Assembly: GCA_018257865.1 (NCBI GenBank)
Contig: JAEUBA010000103.1
Location: forward strand, 30,759-94,758
Length of the DNA stretch: 64,000 bases
DNA from: Stereocaulon alpinum
Lineage: Eukaryota > Ascomycota > Lecanoromycetes > Lecanorales > Stereocaulaceae
Direction: 5' to 3'
Shown piece by piece: positions 47,429 to 58,600 of this stretch (position 1 is the first letter of the stretch; every line of letters begins with the position of its first letter). Below the pieces are notes generated by a model that was not told the DNA's origin, made no database searches, and saw nothing but the letters and a program-made list of their open reading frames with translations. The position numbers were made by a program, and so were the translations under genes.

Positions 47429-50400
47429 ATTAATATTATATTTATTAATACGATCTTTAATATATTTTTATATTCTAGGGAAATAGAAGTTACGAGATAT
47501 CTTTTTAAGCGTCTTTTTAATTCCCTAATATCTACCGGAGCTTTCTACTTTATAGTAAATCCTAAAAATCTCTCCTTAAGTACTTATAAGGATATAAATC
47601 TATTCTTAGAAGGTTAGTAGTCTTAGATCTATTTTTCTAAATAAGTTATAGCTATTAACGTCTTCGTAGATCTTAGACGTAACTTTATCCTTTAATAAGT
47701 CTTTTAGTATCCTCTTAGTTAAATCTTCGCTATCGATAGTTATTATTACTGCTATATATAGTCTAGCTGTATTAGGTCTTAATAATCTATCTATATAACG
47801 CGTTAGAACCGTTCTAGAACTTTACTAAATATTCGATATATAGTTAGCTCTTCTACTAAGTACGTCTATAGTATTATTCTCGCTACCCTTAACGTATTCG
47901 ATTCTAAAATTAAATATTAATAACTCTTTATACTACTAAGCTAGACGTCTATTAAGCTCCTTAGTTAATAGAAAGAACGTTAAGTTCTTATAGTCTATTA
48001 AGACCTAAACCTAGTACTTAGTTCCTTCTAGATAAACCTTCTAAATACGAAATATATCTATAATAGCAAGTAATTCCTTATTATATATTAGATATCTAGT
48101 TTTAGCGTCTAGTAACTTCCTACTATAGAAGGCTATAGGGTACTAATAATAAGTAATACCTATTTTCCTTATTTTTCCCGTGTTAGGGCTATTATTCGTA
48201 GATAGTTAGCTAATTACTACTCTAATTACTCCGTCGGAGGTATTAGTATAGAGGCGAATAGGCGACTCTAGGTTAAACTAATATAATATTAGACTAAAAG
48301 CGAACTACTTCTAAATAGTCCTAAAGGATACCTCTACTTCCTTAGACTACGTAAATAGTACTTCGTTACGGGTTAAGCTAGTAAGGGGTATAGCAGTTTT
48401 TAAATATCTATAGATAAACTTTCGATAGAAATTTATAAAACTAAGAAATAATTATACCTCTTTCTTACTTAATAGTATAGGCTACTTAACTATACTTTTT
48501 ACCTTTTCTAGATCTATCTCTATCCCTTAATTAGATATAATAAACCCTAGAAACTTAACTCTTTTCTGGTAAAACTTATACTTTAATAACTTTAAGCGTA
48601 ATCCTACTTATTTAAGCTTCCTTAGTACCTTCTATACTTACTTAATATATTCCTTAAACGTATCTAAGTATACGAGTATATTATTAATATATACTAGGAT
48701 AAAATCGTCTAAATATTCTTTTAGGGTATTATTAATAAACGCCTAAAATATTATAGGGGCGTTTATTAACCCGAATAGTATTATAAGATATTTATAGAGA
48801 CCTTATCTTATACGAAAAGCTATCTTCTACTCGTCGCCTTTCTTTATTCGTATTCAGTTGAATACTCCTAGAATATTAAACTTAGTAAACTATTTCTTAC
48901 CTTAGAGCTTATCTTAAAGTTCTCCTATTAATAGTAATAGATAACTATTCTCTATAGTTATATTATTAAGTGCTCTGTAATCTATATATAGTTATAGCTC
49001 TCCACCCGGTTTAGGTACGAATAGAATAGGATATCCTACGGGTAACTAAGACTTTCGAATAAACCCCTTCCGTTTATTTTCTTTAATATACTTCGTAAGA
49101 GTAACAGCTTTATCTTATAATAGTAGGTATATTAGCTTCTTTATAAGTTCTTTACTTAGGATTAGTTTAATCTTATAGTCCTATAGTTAGTACTTAGGAA
49201 GGGCTTCGTTAATACTCTCTTCCTAGAATAGAGTTCCGAATTCCGTATATTCGTTTAGGATTTTTATAGTAGTAGTCTCGCTTATAAGTCTAACTTAACT
49301 CTATAGTACTATAACATTTCCTTTCTTAAAATTATCCTCTATCTCCTCCTAGGTTTATACTACTACTAAGAGAGATTTATATTCTTAGACTAGTAGAACT
49401 CTATTTAGTATACTATCTATAAATATTATATCCTAAGAACCCTATCCTATTAATAGGTTAGCTTTCTTTAGCTATAGGATTCCTAGGGTAATATTATTAA
49501 CCCCTCCTAATACTAAATTAAAGGTATACTTCTTATATCTTCGTCCTATCCTTAGGTTAAGTATTTTAGTACTTCTATTAATAGTCCCTATTATTAACCT
49601 ATTAAAGTTCGTTAACGCGTATAGCTCGCGTTTTCGTATAGGTAAATTATATTTCCTTATAAAACTTAGTTTAATTAAATCCTTGCTTAATCCGCTATTA
49701 ATAATAACCCTTACTAGAATACTATTAACCTTTACCTAGAACCGAAACCTAATATTATTATATAATTCGGCTGAGGTAACCTATTTAATCTTCCTAGTAG
49801 TTCCGCTACCTAGTCTGTTTATTACGGAACCTACTAGTTTTTTATAAGTCCTTCCTAGGGATCCTTAGTAATTAGGTCCTCCTTAATAAACTTATTAAGT
49901 AGGATCTTTTCCTAACGCTTTAGGAGGTTCCTAACTGCCTTATCTAAATAGTAGATTAATAACCGTAAATCTTATAGAATAAGTTATTAGTCCGGTAGTA
50001 ATACGCTTCCGTCCTATAGGAACTTAGATCCTTTAGGGAGTTTCTAGTAGACTAGACTATCTAAGTCTAGATACTTATCCCCTTATAGTATTTCCTAGAT
50101 CTTTTAAGCTACTAGAGATTCGAACTCTGCGAGTCTCTTAGTCTTATCTTAGGCGAAGCTTATAGATAAACTTCTAAAAAGACTTATAAACTTAGTAACT
50201 AATAATAACTATTAGCTATTTTCTACTAGTTTCCTAGCCTATTTATTACTTAGCGAGGCTATTAATACCTGTATTAGTTTATCCGTAGTAACTTTTCGTG
50301 CGTATACCTTAACCTTATCTAGTTTATTATATAGATTAGTTACTTACTATTCTACATAATCCAGTCGCTATTAATAGGATTCTAGCAGTTCTTCTTAAGT

Positions 50401-51254
50401 CCTTTAGGTATCTAGCCTTAAAGCCTTAATCCTATTAAGGGTCTTATTATCTAATAAGGCTTTTCCCTCTATAAGCTCTCCTAACTCGCTTCTTAAGGAT
50501 AGTTCCTAGCGGGGATTATTAACTTAATCCTTACTAAAGTTTTCTTTACTATTTACTATAGATACTTAGTATCTTAGCTTCTAAGGGTACTATCTAAATC
50601 CGTCCTTTTTACTAAGATATATTTAGCACGAATTATTATAGTAAGCCGTCTAACTTAAGTAGTTATACTTATTATTAGTTAACTACTCTAGTCGTTCCGG
50701 CTACTCCTATCTATTATTAGTAGGGTTTATATCCCCTACTATAGCTACCTACTCTTATTAAGGGTACTTATTCTAATAGTATCCTTTCTTATAGTATCTA
50801 TAGTATTCTACGTTAGATAGGTCCTTCTTTTACTTCTTTCCCTTATAAGGTTTCCTAAAGAATTTCGCCTTTATAGCTGAAATATTTTCTTTTCTCCTAA
50901 ACTTAGTAACTAGGCCTAAAGACTTCTATTCTATCTTCCTTTTATATATCCTATTATTAATAGAGTGGACCTTAGATACTAACTATATAAAGTTTTTAAT
51001 ATTATTAGAATAGGCGAGCTTATCCTTAACCTTATCCTTTAGTCCTTTTTAATACGTAGCGGCTTAAGCGTCTTCCGACTAATTAAGCTAATAAGTAATT
51101 CCTCTAAACTACGCTATATACTCTATCGCAGGTCCCTTCTACTAAAGGTTTATAAGCTTTTATTCTAGCCTTCTTTCCTTAGTATTATCCCTAAAATAGA
51201 ACCTTAATAGGTTTCTAATATATATTTTATTAGAGACGATCTTTAAGGACTTAT

Positions 51255-51386
51255 TATAAGGAGTAGATAGACTCCGGGCCAGAGCCCTACCCCTCTGCCA
51301 CCTAGAAGAGGCAAAAGTTAAGGATATCGGGTCCGATACCTAGAAGTCCCCCTATTAGGGCCCTTATAGCGTATCTACCCCTTACA
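51255..51386. mobile_element. 131-bp inverted-repeat element (MITE-like), copy 2
   Basis: Nearly identical to 40555-40685; most differences are transitions. Its left end TATAAGGAGTAGATAGACTC and right end GCGTATCTACCCCTTACA show that the ancestral ends were inverted repeats TGTAAGGGGTAGAT/ATCTACCCCTTACA. It lies inside the gag side of Gypsy-1. Confidence 0.7.
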
Positions 51387-51774
51387 CTTATCCTCTATTA
51401 TATTAGGGTCCTAAATTAAAAGATACTCTTTAAGCTAGGGTTAAAGGGCTGCTATAGTATCGCCTTTAAGGTATAATAAGTAAAATATATTCCTAGCCTT
51501 TATAGTAGAGAAGCTTAGTATATTAAAGGCTATATATAGGTTAATTTATTAAAGAAATATATCTAAACCTCCCTTCCTACTAGAGAACTTAGTAGGGGTA
51601 GGTAACTTTATCCCTCTATTACTAATAGTAATCCCTTCTTTAGGAATAGGAGCTAGGTCCTTTCCCTTAAATCTACTTATTACTTCGGGTATAACGCGCC
51701 GTCTCTCCCCTAAGGTAGAACCGGAAGTGCTTATACTATATAGTCTAAAGTATAGTATTTAAAGTATAACGGGG

Positions 51775-52031
51775 TAGTTTAACTCCTGCGGGTAAATCAT
51801 ACAGTATATTAAGTACTAGAAGGTAATAGAGATTAATAGTTATTAAAGTATCTTTAGCTAAGACTCCTCTCTATTATATAAGTTAAATATAAAGAGATAA
51901 GAAACTATTCTGTTAAAGGAAACCCCTTTATTATATATTCATCCATCCCTAAAGCTAAGCCCTAAGGATATCTAAGATATCTCCTATATTATAGATATCC
52001 TAGAAGGATATCTAGGATCTATCCTATATAT
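51775..52031 (-). repeat. Gypsy-1 upstream LTR, truncated by Gypsy-2
   Basis: Matches 44238 onward for about 257 bases (start TATAACGGGG, a RIP-changed TGTAACGGGG), then stops matching where the Gypsy-2 LTR begins. The missing part would be expected beyond the other end of Gypsy-2, outside the window. Confidence 0.75.
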
Positions 52032-52035
52032 TAGG

Positions 52036-52221
52036 TGATCACATAGAACAAGTCGATATAGATAGTAATCAACTAGGAGAACTAAACTAAAGAAGAAGAA
52101 GAATCAATATATAGAGACTTCTTATATTACTACCCTTACCAAGCCCCGCTAAGCTTCCTACTAGGGTTAGGGCACAGCTGTGATTACATACAATACCCCT
52201 ATATATATACACGTAATATCA
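52036..52221 (-). repeat. Gypsy-2 downstream LTR
   Basis: The plus strand runs from TGATCACATAG to CGTAATATCA, with short inverted TGAT/ATCA ends. It is followed by CCCCCCCCCTT, the complement of a polypurine tract. Only one LTR copy lies in the window, so the boundaries rest on the terminal TG..CA and the purine tract. Confidence 0.65.
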
Positions 52222-52239
52222 CCCCCCCCCTTAATAAGC

Positions 52240-52999
52240 GACGTCTACGGCGCTAGTAAGGTGCTCGTATATATTAGACTATAGGCGACGTTTAGTATTA
52301 GTATCTATAGCGGCCGCAGTAATTATAGTAGTAGGCTTCGGTTTTCGCGGGTTTCTCTAATAATATTTAGCGATAACGTCGGCGGCGCTATTAAATTCTC
52401 TATTATCTATATTATACTACTCTAGGTCGTTATCTTTATAACCTCGCTACTTAATATAGTATTTCACCTTACCGCGCACCAGCTTGCTATCCAAAATATC
52501 GTCGACCTCGTACTTATTAGCACCGTTAATAATAATCGGCGGTAGTAGAGCTATCGTCTACCCTACTAAAGGATCCTTAGCGGCCTTCCGTAGCAGGCTA
52601 GTATAGAAAACCTTTTTAGTCTTTATTATTACTAGTAGTTCTAGCTTATAAGAGTAACCCCTCTTTCCGATAATTCTAAACGGCCCTAATATCTTATTAT
52701 CTAATTTCTTTAACGGTCTCGCCGTCTTAATATTCTGACTTAATAAAAATACTAGATCGCCGACCTTATATATAACGTCTTTTCTTAACTTATTAGCCTA
52801 CGCAGTTATAGTCTTACTAGCCGATTCTACCCTAGTCCTTATATACTCTAGGATCCTTGCTATTATTCCTATAATATCCTCTGCCTTAGCGGCCTGCAGT
52901 CTTGCTCGCGTTAATTAGTGCGTTACGGTACTAGTATCCAGTCCAAAATTTATACGGGGGTGAAAGCCCTTATTAGTAAAGAACGGTGATAATCTGGTT
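52240..52999 (-). pseudogene. Gypsy-2 integrase C-terminus and chromodomain
   Basis: One minus-strand frame with few stops reads RLQAAKAEDIIGIIARILEY, then KVGDLVFLLSQNIKTARPLK and KLDNKILGPFRIIGKRGYSY (the GPFRI core of the Gypsy integrase tail). Then comes the chromodomain YEVDDILDSKLVRGKVKYYI, with a Lys then TAG where Trp is expected in the WRGY box. Chromodomains target integration to modified histones in chromoviruses. It is inactive because of the stops. Confidence 0.8.
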
Positions 53000-53004
53000 A
53001 TAGC

Positions 53005-53120
53005 TGTTAGGATTCTTAGGTGAGGTGAAAGATGTCTTATTTATTATCCTCTAGAATTCTGCTAAGTATAATTGGTAGCCCTAACCCTAAGGGTTCTAAG
53101 CGAGTAGGTAATCCGTAATA
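53005..53120 (-). repeat. Gypsy-3 downstream LTR
   Basis: 116 bases. It differs from the right-hand copy at about five positions, all transitions. It contains CCCTAACCCTAAGGGTT, two telomere-type hexamers inside a palindrome. Confidence 0.9.
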
Positions 53121-56100
53121 ATATCCCCCTAATAAGAAAATGCTTCTATCGCCCTTGATAGTCAGTAGTAGGAGGATACTGCAAGGGTTAAAGGATGTTT
53201 AAAGGACGTCGCAGAAGGATATTACAATTATAAGTAGAAGTTCCTAGGAAAGGCTATTTGCAAGCAGAAGTTCCTAGCAAAGGATGTTATAGAAGGATAT
53301 TATAAGCAGAAGGATATTAGTAAACGCTACTAGAATTATTCGGTAAGGACGATTAACTATTTATCTTCCTAGGCCGTCTACGCCCTTTCTTTAGTAGTAA
53401 TAAGGGTACTAATTATCGTTAGTAGCCTCTACGTCCTTGCGGACGTAATATATAGTATTTTTTATATTCGGTAATAAGGCGCTTTGCCTTCTAGAGGTTA
53501 CTAATATTATACTAGCGGTTCTAATAGTAGGAGTAGCCCTTCTATTTTATAAGGTACTATAGCTTTCTTCTAGATATTCGTTTCCCTAGAAGACGTTTAA
53601 TTTCGTATTTAGGAGCGTTATCGCTAACGGCGGAGATAGGTAGCGGATTATATTACTAGGGATAGTAGAAAGGATCCTCCTCTAAAGGTAAAGGCTTAAG
53701 ATAGGCTATTAATATAATAGGATAAATTTGTATTATTAGTAGTAAGTTAAGCTTATACGCGAGTAGACTAATAGCCCTTTTAATAGTAAATAGTCCTACC
53801 CTCTAATAGGATAGCTTACGGTTATCTAAGCCTAGAATCTTATACCCCTTATATAGCTGAAGGTATACCTAGGAGCCCTTCTTTAGTATAATAGGTTTAT
53901 AAGTACTATCGTACCTTACTTTAGTAGTAGTATTAGCAAAGGCTATAGCTTCCTCTACTTCCTTTTAATAAATACTTCGGAGGCGGCGAAGATCTTCGAT
54001 AGGTAGGTTAGCGAGTATACTTAAGGAATCGCGTACCTTAAAGCTGTATATAAGTTCGTTAGGAGCCTACCCTATCGTAGTATTAGCAGAATTATTTAAA
54101 CTGCCTTAAATAAATAGCAGAAACTCAGTCTAGTTATTACTAGGGTAGGAAGTTAAGAGGTAGCGAAGCGTAATCTTAACTATTTAATTAGTTCTTTCGG
54201 ACTAACCGTCCGTCTAGGGATAGTAGGCGGTCGATATAAGTAGAGAAGTCCCTAACTTCTTAAAGATAAACCGCTAGAAGGACGATATAAATTTCGGATC
54301 CCTATCCGAAATTATCGTAACTAGAATACCCTAGTTATACCTAACTAATATAGTTATAGCAGTATTCGCCTATTCCTTTACTCCCTATTTCTCCTATCTA
54401 GGGATTAATAGCACCTTTTTTATACTCTTATAGGTAATCGTAAGTAGACAGTTAAAGCTACCTAAAGCAGAGGCCGTAACTATTAATACTAGAATAAAAT
54501 CTATAGTAATAGTATAGAAGGGCGTTATAGAATAAGGTATTAGCGTAAGGGCGCTATATAGCTGGTATCTCTTCGTTTAATTCAGCTAGTATTTAGGATA
54601 GTGCCGGATATATTACTTTAGCGAGTTACTCAGCCTCCAAATATATAGAGAGCTAGTAATTCGCTTATATAATCTATAAAAACCGCTATATATATACTTA
54701 TTATACGCTATATTAAAGACTTCCTTATATATAGACCTAGGAATACATACGCGCTAGGTACCGTCTATATTATAGAAGTAGATAAGGCTGTTATTATAGC
54801 TAAATCTAGTACCTTTATCCTTAACTTTAGTTAGTAGGGTAGCGGATACTACCTCAGCACTATTATTATTAATCTTAGGATTAACTACCTTAAGTATTCG
54901 TCGCTATTAAGACTCTTTAGCATAGCCGTCTTATATCCTTTAGCGGAACTTATCTAATATCTTAACTAAGGTAGCGGAGTAAGCCGCTGGTTAATCTATT
55001 ATAAGGTTATTAAGAATATCAGTGCGTTCAACCGCTGCAGTACTAAGAAGGCGACTTAAGGCGTTAGGTACTAAATAGATCTTGCTAGGGCGGTAGCGTA
55101 TATTAAGACTAAATTATAATAGGTATTAAGAGGCCCTAATAAGCTGAAGATTTAACTTATTTATACTTAACGACGTCAGTATAGTCTGTCGCGCGATTTC
55201 CGTCGCAGCGGTATAGTTAGTAAATATAATAGCAGTATATACCCTAACTCCTAATTTAATAAGATATCGCGTCTTACAAACTAGCTAGATAATACCTATA
55301 ACCTTAAGTTTAGTAGGCTAGTAGTTGTATTCCGCTGCGGAGAGTAATTTATTAAGGAATATAATAGGTTAAATACGCTACCGCAGAAACTCTATAGCCC
55401 TTCTATCCTTTATTATACTTACTATATCAGGATCTCCTTCGACGTAGTATATAATAGCACCGATTCTATATTCCTTAGAGGCGTTAATATCTAGGAATAA
55501 GGGTCGCTTAGGATTAAAGTAATAAAGGAAGATAGGCTTCCTAAATCCTTCCTAAATAAGCTTAAAGGACTTTAGTTCTAAGGTAGTTAGAGAAGTAATT
55601 TCCTTCTGGTGAATAAATATCTTACGAGCCTAGCCAGCCTTCGGAGACCCCTTAAGTATATTCGTTTTCAGGGCCTATAAAGGCGCTATAATCTAGGTGT
55701 AGTAAGGTATATATATTTAAAGCTATCCAGTAAGACCTAGGTACTGCTCTAGCTTACTAAGGTTTCGTAGGAACTGCAGCTATTATAAGGCCTTAACCTT
55801 CTCTTCCTCCGTAGTAAGTCCGAAGCCGTTAACTCGTTAGCTAAGCAGGGTAATAGAAGGGTACCTAATAAAGGCCTTTAAAGGCTTCAGCTGTATTCTA
55901 AGAGCTTAAAACTTCTCAAATACTATTCCTAGATACTGAAGATACTCTTCTAAGGTAGCGGAGTAGACTACTACGTTATTAACGTAGGCACAGCAGTACT
56001 AACGGAAGTCTCGTAGTAACAAATCCATTCGCCTTTATATATATAGAGGCGAGTTGCAGAAACCTAGTATAACGATATTAAATAATTCCTAACCCCTATA

Positions 56101-56317
56101 CGTAATAATAGTAAACTTATATTAATCCTCTTCTACTATAAGCTACTGGAAGAAGAAACTGGCGCAGTTAATTATAGAGATATATTAACAGCCCCGCACT
56201 ACCGCGATAATATCTATTTATAGGGGTAACGGATAGGAATCCTTTACTGCTATAGTATTAAGGCCTCTAATATTAATAACTACTCTACCCTTTCGTTAGG
56301 AAATCCCGTTAATATAT

Positions 56318-57504
56318 TGATTGATTGGTTTATACGCCTATTCTAGTATCTATATATACTAATAAGGGTGTTCTATTATATTATTTGTGAAACTAGTAGA
56401 TAGTACACGTAGTGTGCCTTTCCTAGCCGTAAGAGAAACTATAGTATAGTGCCTAGATAAAAACTCCCGCTTATCCTTAATAATATAATTGCTTTTAGTC
56501 TAGGGATTACACCCTAGGCCTCCTTAACACCGGTAACTCTTAACTATATTCTTTAATATCATACCGAGCGCTCTATGACATTGTTTCTAATACTAACTGT
56601 AATATACGCCCTTCGCACTATACTCAGCTCTTAAGGACCCTGCTGTATTCTTCTATATCCTTCGACTTTATTATAGCGCTGAGCGCCCTATAACTTTCTT
56701 TAACCTTTACTGTATCGATACGGGGGGGGGGGAGGAGGGGGTATATAGCCGTCCTGTAAGGGTTTGAGTTATTAGCGCTGATTAGTGGTGTTTATTAGTG
56801 TCCGTAGTAGTACCGGATTTGGCTGTTCAGTGGTTTGCTGGTTAAGGATATAAGAAAGGGGGGAAGCTATATACACCGCCTAGGAGGCCTATACTCGTAT
56901 AAAGAATCGGATGGTATAATATCCCGCTAGTCGTATTAGATAGTACTTACTTCTATCCTTATATACTTTACTTTAGGGGGGAGCCAACCCTTTAGCTTAT
57001 AATTATAGTTATACGGCGCCGCTTACACCAAAGGCTCGCCTAGCTACTTAGATAGGGGCCGTTCTTTTCTAAAATACGCCTTCTAATTTATAACTTAGTA
57101 TATCCTTCTCTTAGTCCTGTATACCCATAACCCTAGCCTTCCCCTAGGATAGACTACGCGTTAGTCTTAACCGGTAGATACGTATTAAGCGCACGTAGAT
57201 ATTAGATTTTTTAAATTAACAGCTGGGCAGGTATTGCCTATACTCTTTACTTATTAGGCTAAGATACTATACCTAATACCAATTCTTGCTGTCTAGTCTC
57301 AATCGTAGGGGAGGTATAATAGTTATAGTAGAGTTAGGGTAGGTGTTATCGCGTTACCCGAAAAACTCTGCACGGAGTTCTTAGCAACTACGCGACGTCT
57401 CAATATCGTTCAACCTGCAATATATTAGGGGAGATATCTCAGCTCTAAATAGGTATTCAGGTTCGTAGCTAGCACCGCGTACAGGTGTGTCTCTATCGCT
57501 GGCC
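56318..57504 (-). mobile_element. 1.19-kb dispersed element, copy B (in Gypsy-3 RT)
   Basis: Runs TGATTGATTGGTTTATACGC to CTATCGCTGGCC and is the inverse of copy A. It is flanked by the direct repeat CCCGTTAATATAT (11-13 bp, depending on where the element ends). Removing the element and one repeat restores the RT frame (VYINGIS-stop-RKGRVV), which proves an insertion. It has a G-run near 56721-56745 and no readable gene. Confidence 0.85.
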
Positions 57505-58529
57505 CCCGTTAATATATACTATACGCTATACTACGAATACTAGGAAACTAAAAGGCGTTAGCTGGGTAGTCTAGTTAATTCGGCCTTATTTATATAACTT
57601 ATCGAATTCTTTATTAACGAAGTCTCGATCCTTCTAGCTGAGTAGATAGACTTTCGTTATCAGCTTAGTAGACTACCATCTATTAACTAAGGGGATTCGC
57701 AATTACTCCTCTAGTAGGATATTAATTATACTAATAGCTTTAGACTAGACCTTAGGAAAGTCGTTATATACCCTAGAGAGTACTAATACTTTAGGAGATC
57801 CTTCCGGACTATAGATAGTAACGCTATTAGGAAGACGAACTATTTTAGCTATACTAGCCACCTTAACTGCTGCGTTAGGCTACCAGCTAGCAAACTCGTA
57901 GTCCTCTACGTTAGCAGCGTAGTAACCTTCCTCCTTAAGCTTAGTTACTAGTCCTAGGCGAGTATACTAGGGTATAACGATAGGAGTATTACTATCGTTT
58001 CGTACCTAAATAAAGGATATATTAGAGTCGACTATATAGGCGTAGATAGCTCCTACTTAGCGGAGACTACTTATATTACTATTATACTTAGGTTAGAAAC
58101 CAAAGTCTCTGCCTACTAGCAGTACGCCTACAACCTTAATAGGCACTTATATAAGGGCGTATAGTTAAATTATTACTTTTCTGCGAGACTAAATAGGCCG
58201 CCGAACCTTACTGTTTAGCTTTAGAGTAATCGAAATAGGTACTATAATACCCTTATAACTTCTAATCGTTAGAAGCTTAGTATCGATATTAGCGCTTATC
58301 CTTTTAGGTCTAATAATATTAATACCTATAAGGACCTTAGCCTTAAGTTTATCTATAACATAAACCTCGCGAGTAATTATAGCAGTTACCGCCTTTCTAG
58401 AGACGGTCTTACTAGGGATATAGAAGTCTAGTATAGCGAAGGTATTATACTAATATATAGTATCTCCTACGCCGCGTACGTTAATTAAGTTATTAAGGGT
58501 TTGAATTTTAGTATCCGGACATTATTCCT

Positions 58530-58600
58530 TAAGGAACGCCTTATTAATCAGGGATATAATACATCCAGTATCGTAGCAGACGACTAAGATTAGGCTATTC
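58530..58600 (-). pseudogene. Gypsy-3 aspartic protease core
   Basis: A minus-strand frame reads LILVVCYDTGCIISLINKAF, followed by LKE. The DTG catalytic triad of retroviral-type proteases is intact, although the surrounding polyprotein is broken by stops. It would have processed the Gag-Pol polyprotein. Confidence 0.75.

Larger units (their letters stand above)
44238..52035 (-). mobile_element. Gypsy-1: RIP-decayed chromodomain Ty3/Gypsy retrotransposon
   Basis: Flanked by related LTRs (44238-44587 and 51775 to about 52031), with pol on the minus strand. The reverse transcriptase reads IKENKRKGFIRKS at about 49.1 kb and passes LPVGYPILFVPKPGG. The catalytic box is at about 48.69 kb, where YxDD has become YINN. 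The integrase end shows a decayed HPQTDGQTER-type motif at about 45.85 kb, and the chromodomain reads YNIEEILDY-stop-VIKGKKRYLIK-stop-LGY at 45.18-45.27 kb, with Gln and Trp codons turned to TAG. The order RT, integrase, chromodomain fits Ty3/Gypsy chromoviruses. A 1.19-kb element interrupts the integrase (46243-47428) and a 131-bp element lies in the gag side (51255-51386). No frame of 60 codons survives. Confidence 0.85.

Noticed and set aside
52036..52221. Gypsy-2 LTR as the continuing end of the Gypsy-1 LTR
   Set aside because: The match to 44238-44587 stops at about 52031, and the new sequence has its own TG..CA ends and purine tract.
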